A stretch of DNA of 64,000 bases from Phaeosaccion multiseriatum. Lineage: Eukaryota > Ochrophyta, other classes. This document shows positions 1-11,277 of this stretch, piece after piece; within the stretch, counting starts at the first letter, position 1, and the number at the start of each line of letters is the position of its first letter. The stretch spans positions 3,162,001 through 3,226,000 of the forward strand of contig OZ218963.1 in assembly GCA_965112735.1 (NCBI GenBank), in the 5' to 3' direction. The position numbers were made by a program, and so were the translations under genes. The notes under the pieces were generated by a model. It did no database searches. It saw only the letters and a list, made by a program, of their open reading frames with translations, and was not told the DNA's origin.

Positions 1-72
1 GCACCAGAAATGACTGCCCTCCCCTTCCCTTCCCGACCTCGTGCTCTCTTCTCTCTCTTTCTCTCTCCGCAC

Positions 73-363
73 CATAGGGTGGTCCTTGTCGAAGGCCACG
101 CTGATCCGCCTTCCCTTTAGAACGTTGCCCAAGTTGATCGAAGTGTTGGTGAAGCCATGAGACACATTGCACCATGTCTGCCCATCAAGGCCCGCCGCCA
201 CGAAGCTGTTGTTGCTAGTTTTGTAGTACCACTTATCATACTCGTGCATCTGGTAAGCCGCTCCCGACTGTTGAAGCGTTGCCAGGAGAAGGAGCAGCAA
301 AAGGGAGCCCTTGCCGCCTACTGCTGCTGCCGGTGTAGCCCATGGCCGTCGGCGCTTTCTCAT
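73..363 (-). CDS. Secreted or membrane-anchored protein, 5' part only
   Basis: Reading leftward from ATG 363-361 the frame stays open for 97 codons and reaches CCT ATG followed by GTGCGG, a plausible splice donor, so the rest of the gene lies outside the window. The N-terminus is basic (MRKRRRPW) and is followed by a run of leucines (GSLLLLLLATLQQSGAAYQ), a typical signal peptide or signal anchor. The part after it (HEYDKWYYKTSNNS, then TWCNVSHGFTNTSINLGN) is rich in Asn/Thr/Ser with N-glycosylation-type sites, which fits an extracellular or lumenal domain. I do not recognise the family. The gene is divergent from the aldolase gene and the two share about 590 bp upstream. The reading frame is well supported; the function is unknown. 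Confidence 0.6.
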
Positions 364-953
364 GTACTCCTGCTGCTGCCGCTGCTGCTGCTGTGGCGGA
401 CCTTTCTTACTGTATGTATTACGTATTACACATTCCACCCCCCCCCAGAATAAGCGAACTGTAATCCCACGTCGTCGCCCGCTGTACCCCCTCCCCCCCG
501 GGTTTCTCTATACGCCTCCCGATGACGCCCCCCCCCCCCTCCCTTTGAAGCTCACAAGACCTGAAAGGTGAGAAAGAGAGACGCGAAGAGAGGAAGACGA
601 GGAAGGATGGATGCTTGTGTGGTTGTGCTCTTACGCTGCTTGTGCTGAGTGGCGGCAAACCCATACGTTTTGTTCCGGTGTTGCATTGGATGAATCTTTT
701 TCTCCTCCCTCCCCCGATCATCCTCCCCCCTCTTCCCTTCCCCCTCCCATTCACTTCTTCCACTCAGAGGAAGGATTGTATTGGGCTGTATGGGGTATGG
801 GCTGGAAATGGGTGGGGAGCACCCTAGAGTTCTTTCCCCCTGACTTTCTTTTCGCTGGTCCTTTCGCTGCTCCGCGCCTGCCCTTTTTTACTATATTCCG
901 AACTCCGCCACGCGACTCCAGCAAGCACCGGCGAAAGAGAGATCATATCAATC
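364..953. promoter_or_regulatory. Shared upstream region of the secreted-protein and aldolase genes
   Basis: This 590-bp stretch separates two divergent start codons and must hold both promoters and 5' leaders. It is pyrimidine-rich on the + strand with C-runs near 440, 500 and 530. I saw no TATA box that I would trust and no convincing exon. Confidence 0.4.
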
Positions 954-2761
954 ATGCCTACCCTCAAGGAAGAGATCGGCACCGGAGTCATCACCGGTGA
1001 CAAGGTGATGAAGTTGTTCAAGCACGCCAAGGACAACAAGTACGCCATCCCCGCTGTCAACGTGACGAGCAGCAGCACGGCCAACGCGGTGATGGAGGCG
1101 GCCGCGGCCATCGGCAGTCCCATCATCATTCAGGTGTCCAACGGGGGTGCTGCTTTCTTCGCCGGCAAGTCCGTCAACAACAAGGAGCCGAGCAACCAGG
1201 TGATTATTTGTGCGAGCAGTTCCGAATGGAGGGCCCTTTGGATGGAAGAATGAGTGCTCTTCTCCGATCTCTTCACTCGCAAAGAGACTCAATCACTAAC
1301 TATCCGCTGTCTGAAATGGATGATGGTGTCTTTCCACACCCCGCTTGCTTACAGGCTTCCATCGCCGGGTCCGTGGCCATGGCTCTCCACGTGCGCCAAA
1401 TGGCAAAGTACTACGACATCCCTGTGGTGATCCACAGCGACCACTGTGCCAAGAAGCTTCTGCCCTGGTTCGACGGCATGCTGGTCGCAAACGAGGAGTA
1501 CTTCGAAAAGAACGGAGAGCCCCTCTTCTCGTCCCACATGCTGGACCTCAGCGAGGAGACGGACGAGGAGAACATTAGCACCTGCAAGGAGTACTTCGAG
1601 CGAATGACCAAGATCAAGGTGGGCCGGAGAGGAGGGGATCAAAGGCGTCGGAGGGTGGGTCTAGCTTGAGACATGTCTGTTTTGTGTTGCTGACGTCCAG
1701 TCATGTGTTGTCATCCTTCTCCTCTGCCACACCAGTGCTTCTTGGAGATGGAGATTGGCATCACCGGCGGAGAGGAGGACGGTGTGGACAACAGCGACGC
1801 TGACGTCAGCAAGCTGTACACGCAGCCCGAGCAGATCATGGCAGTGTACACTGCGCTGTCCAGTGTCGCCGATACCTTCTCCATTGCGGTGAGTGAGACT
1901 TGCATAGGCTTGGGGGGATGCTGTCTGTGAGATCCATACAAGTCTAGCGTTTCCATTACCTTGTCTTTATTATGCCATTTAAAGTGGCCAGCAGCAGCAT
2001 CCAACCTCAGCACACACACCGCTTCTCTTACGATACCAAACAAGTTGTTTCGTCTCTTCTCGTCTTGCTCCATCTCCCCCTACGCACCCCCAGGCCGCCT
2101 TCGGAAACGTGCACGGCGTGTACAAGCCCGGAAACGTCAAGTTAAACCCTGACATCCTCAACAAGCATCAGGAGTTCGTGAGGGAGAAGCTGGGCACGGA
2201 CAGCAAGGAGGAGAAGCCCTGCCTCTTTGTATTCCACGGAGGATCTGGTTCCACCAAGGACGAAATCAAGACCGCTGTGGAGGCGGGAGTAGTGAAGATG
2301 AATGTGGACACGGACACGCAATGGGTGAGTGAGTGGATGATAAGAGTGACGTGTGCGGGGAGGTAGGGAGCTCAGGTGGCCCAGGGGAGCCGGCTCCTGG
2401 TGAGGCGCCAGATGGTCTCGGGGTGAAGGGTCACGAGAAGAGAAGAGGGGAACAATCGCTTCGAGTCTCTCTTTCGATCTTCATCGTTCTTGGGTCCATA
2501 CATCACGCGCCCTTGATGATTACTCCTAACCCTTTACTGGATTATTCACAGGCTTACTGGGACGGCCTCCGTGGCTTCTACCAGGCCAACGCGGCCTACC
2601 TGCAGGGGCAGATTGGAAACCCCGACGGCGACGACAAACCCAACAAGAAGAAGTACGACCCTCGCGTGTGGCTGCGCAAGGCAGAGGAGTCTCTCGTCGA
2701 GCGCGTGAAGGAGGCATGTACCGATCTGGGCAACGTGGGCACACTCGCCCTTGACGCATAA
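954..2761 (+). CDS. FBA: Class II fructose-bisphosphate aldolase
   Basis: Exons 954-1199, 1355-1618, 1736-1888, 2094-2324 and 2552-2761 join in phase 0 throughout to 367 residues, close to the roughly 359 of E. coli FbaA. The enzyme cleaves fructose-1,6-bisphosphate to dihydroxyacetone phosphate and glyceraldehyde-3-phosphate using a divalent metal. Visible class II features are the metal-ligand segment VVIHSDHCAKKLLPW (about residues 108-122), the acidic loop ETDEEN, the FGNVHGVYKPGNVKL segment with its His, and LFVFHGGSGS followed by VKMNVDTDTQW, the phosphate-binding part. No transit peptide precedes PTLKEEIG, so a cytosolic enzyme is likely. The start is fixed by homology (IGTGVITGD follows directly). 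A CAG microsatellite lies in the 3' UTR. Confidence 0.96.
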
Positions 2762-2802
2762 TTGAATCGGACACGCTACATACACGGAATGGTAGATGGT
2801 AG

Positions 2803-2806
2803 CAGT

Positions 2807-2841
<35 letters not shown>
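2803..2841. repeat. CAG trinucleotide microsatellite in the aldolase 3' UTR
   Basis: About twelve CAG/AGC units begin some 40 bp after the aldolase stop codon. They probably lie in the transcribed 3' UTR. Confidence 0.85.
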
Positions 2842-3822
2842 GCACGAGCAAGCAACGCAGGGTAGCAAGTAGGCCGATAGTGAAGTATTGCGCAGCGTAG
2901 TGGATATGTATGGAAAGTTTTGGAAGAGGTAAGGGGGGGGGGATAGTCAATGGGTTTTGCCGTCAACTCTGAAGGATATGGGTTTTGGAGGTTCTGCTGG
3001 CTTTGTTGTGCCTCCCTTGCCTATAGCTACTCCGGACGCTGAGTAGAAATTCGCACGCCCCTCTGGAAAGTGTACGAAGAGTATGTATTCCCTTAATTCA
3101 AACCTCTCCTGCACGCCGCCTGCTCATGGCCTCTGCTGCCGCTGCTGTCGCTGCTACGGCGTCGCCCCCGTTGCAATGTGATGGCTGCGAGAGTGGTTTC
3201 CTGCTTGGAGTTCAAAAGAGCCTTGCTTTGCCACGCGAGGGACCGACAGAAGAGAGATAACAAAAAGGCCGTTCCCCAGGGCGGGAAGAGCGCTGGTGAG
3301 CGAGACGCCCTGCTCGGAGGCACTCCAGACGTGGAGAGGACGGAGGGAGATGTGACGGGGGTGGGGAGTGGACGATGGGCCGAGAGCGTCAGGAGCCAAA
3401 AGGGAGGCGAAGACAGTCGGTCGGCGCCGGAGGCAATAGGAGGACGAGCGAACAGGCGTACCGGTGGACGGAGGAGAGACCAAGCAATCGGACGAAGGAG
3501 ACAGTGGGCAAGAGAAGGACGACGACGTGGCACTAGTGTCGGGTGCCGAGTCTCGAGCAGGCAGAGCGCGAAAGCGCCGTGGGAGGGATGGGGATTGAGG
3601 GTCGCGTACGTAATTGCCTTCCGACTTCTGAAGGTGGCATTGTGCTCGTAACAGGCAGGGCCAAGACAGGTGAAGCAAGAGCGGCACCAGCAGTAGCTAA
3701 ACAATCTCAAGGGGGGTAGAGGGGGGGGTGGTAGGTGCTGTCCTTTAAAGGGGTGAGTCCACTGGCTGGGGCAGGGATTACTCTTATCATGTGTATCCAC
3801 TCGATCGGTATGACCGTTACGC
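2842..3822. other. Region without a recognisable gene
   Basis: Open frames exist on both strands (about 250 codons on the minus strand, 157 on the plus), but both are low in complexity, rich in Arg/Pro/Ser and match no family I know. There is no convincing start context or exon chain. Part of it may belong to the decayed gene to the right. Confidence 0.4.
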
Positions 3823-5530
3823 TTACGCTCGGCCTGTGCGACCTCTGACACTACTGGTCAGCACGTCGGCTCTGCTCATGTACGGTCCATCCGCGTCACT
3901 GCCGTTCGAGTGGAGAACGATTTGGACCGAGTCGTTCCCATTAAAGGTCTCGAAACAGTCTTGGTGGCCGCGGCCAAAGCCGCAATCACCTCTGTTGTCC
4001 TTCTCTGGGCACTTTGCCAGACGCTGAGCCTCACTGTAAGCGTGAACCTCATGCTCACGCAAGGTAAGGTGGGGAAACTCCCAAAAACTGTTGTTACGGT
4101 GGAGGTTTCCGTAAAGACGTAAATGCAGGGGAGGTCCGCCCCAGATAAGAGACGTGGGAAGCGATGACACGCACGAGGTCCAGCATCCCGTCCCACTGAT
4201 TGTGAATATCGCTGGCTATTTCAGCTCGAAGCACATCCTTGGGATATTGAGGATTGGTCACATGGAATGCCAGCACTCTGCCCTAGTCTCCCAATCGAAA
4301 GTGGAACACAACAATCAAGGCGGATCCGGACTCATCAAAGCCGCAGTCGGGTCCCTCGGTATATCCCGGTCGAAGTCGTGGAACGCTTCGCATATGCGGC
4401 GAAGCCCCTTCTTGTACGCCGAAGGCAATAGCTCTGCTGGGAGCCTTTCTCCATGGCTCCCCCTGCGGAAGAATCGCGGAGGCGTAATCTGCATCCACTC
4501 GCACCGTAGTGACAATGACCGCTGTTTGGCGCTCTTCGTCAGACAACTGCAGAAAGCCTGCCGCATCATCAAGTCCAAGTTCAACCTCCTCTCGTCTCAA
4601 ACTGTATCCGGCAGCAGGACTGTGTATTGCTCCACGTTGAAGGACTCTGCCCAACCCTGATCTGTACAGTTCATCAAGACTCTCTCCTTTGGGGGCCGCT
4701 GTCCTATGGCAATAGAGAGTTCCATTGCGCCAAGCTCGGCTCGTCGGCCTTGGCCATGAGGTAAGAGCCGCGCCGGCCTCTACTTCTCGCTGCCGCATGA
4801 GGAGTGCCGTCTTGGTCTCCAGCAACCGCTCCAGCAACTCAAGGTGAAGAGGGAAAAAACACCTCAAGGTGAGGAGGGGAAAACACGACAGGCTCTTCTC
4901 CACTCCTCCACCTCCAGTGGGTGTTTTCGCGTAGCTGAGCAATTTCAGCCACCGCGGCTGCCTTGGGTGGGCTCTCTATCGAGTACAGAGGAAGGCGGTG
5001 GATACCTCTCCTGTCCCTCAATACGCGCTTTGTTTCAGTTGTGCTCCTCGGCTCTGATCCTGCTCTTGTATGCTGCCCTCGTCCTTGCTTCGCACATCTC
5101 CTTCTCCTCCTGCGCGTGATCGTCGACCGCCTCCAGACTATTGCCCAACTTTCTCCGTGTGCTTCTTCCTCCTCTGCTGCAAACTCTCTCTCTACATGCT
5201 GTTCCAGCTTCCGAATGACATTCCTCTCCGCCGTCATTTTTCATCCCCGCAACTCCTCATCTTCCACATTCTCTGCTGCTCCAGCTGCCACTTGGTCTTC
5301 TCCACGACGCGTCGTTCGGTCCTTCTGAATCTGATAGTGGGCCAAACCACTCATCAGGTGGCTTCTCTCGGCGGACGCTAGGTCCTCCGGACGCACTAGC
5401 AAGCGTTGCCGCAGTCTTTCTCCAAATGGGATGGATGGCCACTTCAGACGCAACCACCTCCGCTCTCCCTCGTAGCAGCCCTACCTCTCAATTACACGCA
5501 CATGTCAGACTGATCCTTGCTCCTCGCCGA
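3823..5530 (-). pseudogene. Decayed coding relic, partly coiled-coil, family unknown
   Basis: Protein-like segments occur in a consistent minus-strand order but in changing frames, without splice sites at the changes. From the right they are FGERLRQRLLVRPEDLASA, KMTAERNVIRKLEQHVERE, SLEAVDDHAQEEKEMCEA, LELLERLLETKTALLMRQRE, GLDDAAGFLQLSDEERQTA, YKKGLRRICEAFHDFDRDI, CGFDESGSALIVVFHFRLGD, then an in-frame TAG and GRVLAFHVTNPQYPKDVL. The first half looks like coiled coil; the second half looks like a globular domain. At least three frameshifts and one nonsense codon make a functional gene unlikely. It lies between two convergent intact genes. I could not name the parent family; a rapidly evolving intron-containing gene is the alternative. 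Confidence 0.42.
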
Positions 5531-5640
5531 GATGACCGTGGGCAGCTCTCTTGTAGCGTGTACGCTTCTCCCCCCCTCCCTCTACCGCGCACAGCAGCAA
5601 CAACAGCAGCACCAGCAGCGGCAACACGAACGGTGGCGTA

Positions 5641-8600
5641 TCACCACCAGCTCCTCTGCTTCCTATTGAGCTGCTTTGCCATGTCCTCGAAGCTTGTGGC
5701 CGCGCTGAGCATTTCGTCGCTCTTGTCCGCCAAGGTGTTGAGCTTCTGGCCTCTTTCCCGCATGCGCTCACTCACCTCTGCCATTTGGTTCTGAATCTGA
5801 CGAACGCCCCTGCCACCGTCAGCCCCGCCCCGCTCCCCCCCACTGCTACTGCCGTTACTCCTTGCACTGCTGTTGCCGAAGAGATCGCCTCTAGCGGCGT
5901 GCTGGCCATCAGCCTCGCGCTTTGCTCCCCCCCCCCCTCCTCCCGCTACTGGTGATGCTTTCCCCTGACTGCTGCTGCTGCTACTGCTGCTGTTGCCGCC
6001 GCTGCTGCTACTAGCTGACAGGCGATTGAAGCAGCCGTCACACGCTCTGCACCGGGAAGTCCCGCCGCTGCCACTCATCATGGGAGCCTCCTTGCTGGAG
6101 CACTTACCGCACACTCGCCGGCCGCAGACCCTACAGTGATGCTGCCTCTTGAAGAGTGTGAACACCAGTCCACACGCCTCACACGACTCTCCTCCTCCTC
6201 CCTGGCCTGCGTGGTGCCCTTGACCCATGCGATGCTGCTGCTGAGGAGGCACGCTCAGCAGGGTACAGCCGCCCCACTTTTTTTTGGCAGCCCGGATCGC
6301 TATAGAGGGATGCATAAGACGGGGACGGAAGGCGCCCGGCAAAAGAATTAGTGCAAAGTGCCCAAGAAACCCAGGATCAAACTCGTGAGGCTCTGTGCGC
6401 ATTCTCTGCTCAGTTCGGCTGAGCTCTCCACAATGAGAGGCTGCAATTCCTTGTTTCCTTCACTTCCCGTTCTACCCATCAGAAGCATGTCGCGTGCTTG
6501 ATCTGTTTTCATCCGGCCTCCTTCCGGCCCCCTACCCAATGCTCAAAGCAGGCCGCAGAGAGACTCAAACTGCAGTAGAAAAGCAACAAACGAATACGTA
6601 CGTGTTTTCCCGATGAGCTGTTCCAGCCCGGCCTCTGCCGTGGAGCCAAGGCGTGCCCCGTGCTCCAGGAGCACCATCACTGCTGCCATCGCCGCTGCTT
6701 GACGGGCCACGTCGTCTTGCCCTTCCGATCCTCCCGCTGCCACGATGACGCCCACCAAGTAGTCCAAAGCGGTGCCACCTTCCCCCGTTTCTCGCCCTGC
6801 CGCAGCAGCAGCAGTAGCAGCAGAAGCAGCGTTGATGCAGCAGCCTCTGCTAATGAGGGCGAGGAGGGTGCGGAGCAAAGGCTCTCCCTCCCCGCTCCTC
6901 AAGCCCCTCGCGGCGAGGTGGATAGGTCGGTCCCCCCCCTGGGACTTGTCCACCTCTGGGGACACGACGCGCTCCACGTCTGCGCCGCCCTCGCACAGAA
7001 TGCTGCAGGAATGGGGGGAGTGAGTGCGTGCATGCGTGCGTGTTGCAGGGGGGAGGGGATGGCCAGGACGTGGGGGAAAGGAGAGAAGGGGGGGGGGAAG
7101 ACAGACAGACCGACACAAGGAAGAGGGAAAGGCAACGAGGGCAGCGAGAGAGAGAGAGTGCGTACGTGAGTATGATAGCACTCGAGACACAGGCTACATA
7201 CAGCATGTCACGAAATACAGCGCATATCCCTCCCCCCGACCTTACCAAGCCACTTGTGCAACCCGTGGTATGCACGGACCTTGCCTCGCCAACGACATTG
7301 CATGTGCCCCTCCCACTACTCACTGCACCATCACTCACCTCAGCACCGCATGCTTATGCGCTAATGCGCTCAGGTGCAAAGGCGTGTATCCGCTTTCATC
7401 CTCCGCGTCCACCATCCTCCGACTCCCATTCCCTCCTCCTGCGCTTTCTCCTCCCGACGATGACAGGAGCTGCATCGCCAACGACGCGTCCCCCTTCACC
7501 GCGGCTGAATGCAAGGTGCCCTGCAGCAAGTGGTGCTGCCAGCCCGGCGAGGGAGTGAATTCCCCCGACTCTACCCCGGGGAGCTTGCCCTCTGCTTCAC
7601 CTCCAGGGGCGCCCCCCGGCGGAGGTGTCGCAAGCCCGGAATGCACGCTCATGAGACAGCCCCGAAGGTCTCTGGCAAAGGCCATACGACTCATTGCACC
7701 ATCCACGAAGAATACCACCAGCTTCCCACTCGGCGACAGCAGCTCCAACGCCGTCTGTCCTCTTTCTCCTCCTCCTTCTCCTTCACGACCAGTCGTATGC
7801 CCTCGCCGAGGGGTGGAGCTGCTACCGGGAGGATGCACGTGTCCCTCCTCTTTAGCAGTGAGAAGACGCGCTCTCAGCGTCAACAGAGGGAGAGACACCT
7901 CCTCCACCCACTCCTCTTTCTCGCACTCATCACCACTACCAGTAGATGTGCTGCTTACTCCCGCTAGACTGTTGGCCAGTCCGCCTAGCCACCCCGCCAC
8001 CCCCCCGTCATGCGCCAAGGGGGAAGAGGAGGAGGAGCAGAAGGAGGAGGAGGCCGGTGCCGCTTTGGTCGCTAGTAGAGCAAGTCTGTCCGAGTACAAA
8101 AAGAGCTTTCGACCCAGCAGACTGGGTGCCGCCCACATCATGGCCGACGGTTTCAGAAGCTGGACGCAGGCCTCCCGAAGAGGTGCCTGCTGCGGAGGGG
8201 CCCCGTCTGAAGGGTTATCTCGTGGCATCAATGCACTAGCAGCAGGGGAGGACGGGGCCATGGTGGATGGCTCTGCTGCTGTGACCTCTTGTTGCCCTCG
8301 GTGGGCTGCTGCTGTGGCTTCTGCTTGCCCTCCACGCCCCGGAGTGGAAGTCGCACACGGGGGAATTGTGTTGGGCAGCGTGGCCAGGCCGCCCTCACTA
8401 CTGCTGCCATTGCTGCTCCTCACCCCCCCATCCCTTTTGGGCACGAAGTAGACACTGAGAGGCCGCCCGGACGCCTTTATGTGGGCAATGAGAGCGCGCC
8501 ACTGCTCCTCCGTCACCGCCTCGGCTTGCCGCAGTGAGAAGCCATTGGCCTGGTGATGGATACAAAGAATGTATGGGTGCAGGGGTGGAGAGGCGGCGCG

Positions 8601-10028
8601 ACAAGTAGAGAGCAGAGCAAGACGGAGATTAGGACAGGGTGCACACGCTACATGTGTGTGCGTGTGTGCGAGTGTGCGCGCAGTGCGAGGTTCCTGAACC
8701 AGGAGCGCGCTCTAGACCGAACTCTCCGCCACACTTCCGCCACCTACAAAACGTCCGTGTAGTAAGGACACATACGTGATCCCCAGCCACTCTCGACCTC
8801 AAAACACAACCCTCTGAATGATCCCGAAGTCGAAATCCACAGCCAAAGGAGGGTGTAAGAGTGACGCGGAGGAATGGAGGCACACACGCACGTACCTCCG
8901 TGAGCTCGAATCCGTCCTCGATGCCCATAGCCATGGCTTGCCCCCCTGTCTGCACTCCTCCGAACTTCACTCTGTGATCTTGTTTGTCGAGCCGCAGCGT
9001 CACCCCAAGGGGCCCCTCCATGAACATGCACATGGTCTCCTCCCTTCCTCCGTCCTCTATTTTGTCTGTTCCTGCTTGTTCCAGATCAGTTTCAGTTGCG
9101 TGTCCCCCTTCTCCGGCTTGCTCTCCTGAGGACGAAGACTCCTCCTCCTTCAAAATGGATGGTCCACCCCCACGCGTCTGACCGGTACATGGCTGCTCCA
9201 CCTCACCTGCCTCCGGCGGCTGCGACACACCATCCTGGGCTTCCTCTAACCCTCCACTTTCCCTCCACCTCTCGGCCTCCTTGACAGAAACTGACCCCGC
9301 CAAAGCACTGGAAACCGCCATGTCTACCCTCCGTCCGAGATTAAACTCCTCCTCTGCTGATTTAGCAGTACCTTCCAACACCTTGGCACTGCGTGGATCA
9401 CGGGCAGCAGAATCCGCTGATGCCTCTGTGCCATTACTGCGCATTCCGTCGAAGGATGCTCCTTCAATATATGTCACCTCCGCTACTTCTGCGCAAACAT
9501 CACCCCCTCCTTCTCTCTTGTCCTTCGTGCTCAGCGGCAAAGTGTCTTGGTGCCCGCTGTTGCCCCCCTCCTCGCCCCCATTTCTGCCCACGTTTCCCTC
9601 CTGAGCAAGAAGCGGTTGCGGTTCCTGTCCTTCGTCAACACAAGTGTGTTGGTACTGCTGCTGCCACCCACTGCCCTCCCCCTCCTCTTCGTCGTCGTCG
9701 TCGTTGCCCTCCTCCTGTTTCTGCTCCATCGCCGTAAACCATGCCATCTCCAGGCTGGGGTCTCCCCCGCCCCCTTCTCCCCCTGGATACGACGCCACAA
9801 GCTCCACTGCCCCCTCAAGTTCTTCACTCTCGCTACCGCCATTGCTCCCTCGCAGGGGCCTCGTAAAGAGGGTAAGGCCTTCGTAGGCACCCACAGCCTG
9901 GAGGCAAAACACCCTTCCGGCCGTCAGCGGCTCTTCTCTCTCTGTAGGTGCGGGCGACATGGAGCCCACAACGAACGTCTGGAAGGAGGGCAGTGCACTA
10001 GCATTTTCTCCATCATGGTGGTTGTGGC

Positions 10029-10063
<35 letters not shown>

Positions 10064-10519
10064 CCTCCAGCCGCAGCCCCCGTCCCATTGCCGGCCAGCC
10101 ACACCAGCGGAAGGTTCGGGTCGAAAGGTTGCGGGAGGGAAAGCCTCTTGACCTCCTGCACTGCTGCTGCTGCTCCCCCCACCGGAGCTATCGAGATAGA
10201 TACCTGTCCTGCTATACACAGCTGGGTGGCCGGTGCCACTGGCGCAAGAACAACCGCCTGTGGGCAAGGCAAGGCGAACGGTAAGTGGTCAGGCAGCGAA
10301 CAAAGACCTTCCCTCGCAGGGTCGGTGTTTGGGGCCTTGCAGCATGGAGCGCATCGAGCAGGCAGCTACCTGGCTTCTGTTGCAGCAGACGGCAGTGCTT
10401 CTCTTGGTGGATCGAGGATGTGGTGCCTCTCCCAAAGTGAGCTGCCCGACGGATGACAAAGCTCCTCCATCGAAGAGGGAAAGCTCCATCATCTGTGCGT
10501 GCCCTTCCCCCTCCTCCAT
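5641..10519 (-). CDS. PDZ - ankyrin - FYVE - R-SNARE multidomain protein
   Basis: Exons 10519-10370, 10257-8896, 8549-7339, 7002-6602 and 6299-5641 join in frame to 1260 residues. A PDZ-like domain (about 459-545) contains EGPLGVTLRL, MGIEDGFELTEANGFSL and SGRPLSVYFV. Ankyrin-like units follow (about 885-1041: SGYTPLHLSALAHKHAVL, DRPIHLAARG, VMVLLEHGARLGS). A FYVE zinc finger (about 1081-1134) has CEAC, KRQHHCRVCGRRVCGKC and CRACDGC, the basic RxHHCR core that binds PI3P. The last 53 residues are an R-SNARE motif (QIQNQMAEVSERM, RERGQKLNTLADKSDEML, FEDMAKQLNRKQRSWW) with the zero-layer Arg but no membrane anchor. The product is therefore probably a peripheral endosomal tether or SNARE regulator. 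Exon 1 is the least certain. The long linkers are Gly/Ser/Glu-rich and low in complexity. Confidence 0.85.
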
Positions 10520-10611
10520 CGTCGGCCAAAGAAGAGCCCTTGTCGAGAGAGGGTGGAGATAGAAAAGGAAGACAAGATAATACAGTTTCAGTTCCAGTTG
10601 AGTTTATTCTC

Positions 10612-10841
10612 TCCGGTCGACCCCTGACACACTATCGCCCACATTCTCGATAGCGCGCTATCGGCCGCGGCCGATAGCGGATAGCGTGCCGGCTGGCGGA
10701 TAGCACGCCCCAACAACCCCCCCCCCAAAGCCGGCTGACGCTGCCGATAGCGGATAGCGCGCCGGCTGGCGCCGGCGATAGCGGATAGCGCGCCGGCTGG
10801 CGCCGGCGATAGCGGATAGCGGATGGTGTGTCAGGGGTCGA
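10612..10841. repeat. Palindromic GATAGC-rich repeat with inverted ends
   Basis: The ends carry an inverted pair (TCGACCCCTGACACAC at about 10617 and its complement at about 10825-10840). The interior repeats units of the type GATAGCGGATAGCGCGCC and GGCTGGCGCCGGC. The result is a small strongly self-complementary block, MITE-like in form, between two tandem minus-strand genes. Confidence 0.7.
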
Positions 10842-10956
10842 CTCCGGGGCCCGATAGCGTGTCAGTGCAGTCTCTCCTCTCTCTGCCATCTATCTGTCAG
10901 CCGGATTTGACCTGCTACCGGCCGGCCGGCCGCGCTGCGCCTGCGGTGTCAGTGGT

Positions 10957-11195
10957 GGGCTCGACCCCTGACGTGCTATCGACCACATTCTCGATAGCAT
11001 GCCATCGGCCGCCGGTCGATAGCAGATAGCACACCGGCTGGCGCCGGCAATAGCAGATAGCACACCCCCAACAATTCCTCCCCCCCCAACCCGACCACCC
11101 GGTAACAAATCAAAGCCGGCTGACGCTGGCGATAGCAGATATTCGGCCCTGGACAAGATTATCTGATTACTGATTACGACCGGCGGGCGCTTTTG
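10957..11195. repeat. Second, diverged GATAGC repeat copy
   Basis: It begins with the same CTCGACCCCTGACG motif as the copy to the left, then has TCGATAGCATGCC and GATAGCAGATAGCACACC units. It ends with CCTGGACAAGATTATCTG and TGATTACTGATTACGACCGG. The last part recurs in the large element at 32.2-33.1 kb, so the two belong to one repeat family. Confidence 0.65.
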
Positions 11196-11277
11196 CTCGA
11201 GGCTAAAAAGGTCCGGAGATGGACAGAAGAGGAAGACGTTGGTCCTGTTGATTGGCTCCCTCGTCTGCCGCCGGGTG

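Noticed and set aside
3093-3851. 252-codon minus-strand frame after the aldolase gene
   Set aside because: Its composition is Arg/Pro/Ser-rich without helices or motifs, and an overlapping plus-strand frame of similar quality exists.
7024-8451. 475-codon plus-strand open frame opposite the PDZ/ankyrin/FYVE gene
   Set aside because: It is the antisense shadow of the large exon 7339-8549 and lacks any domain, while the minus strand has matched splice phases and clear domains.
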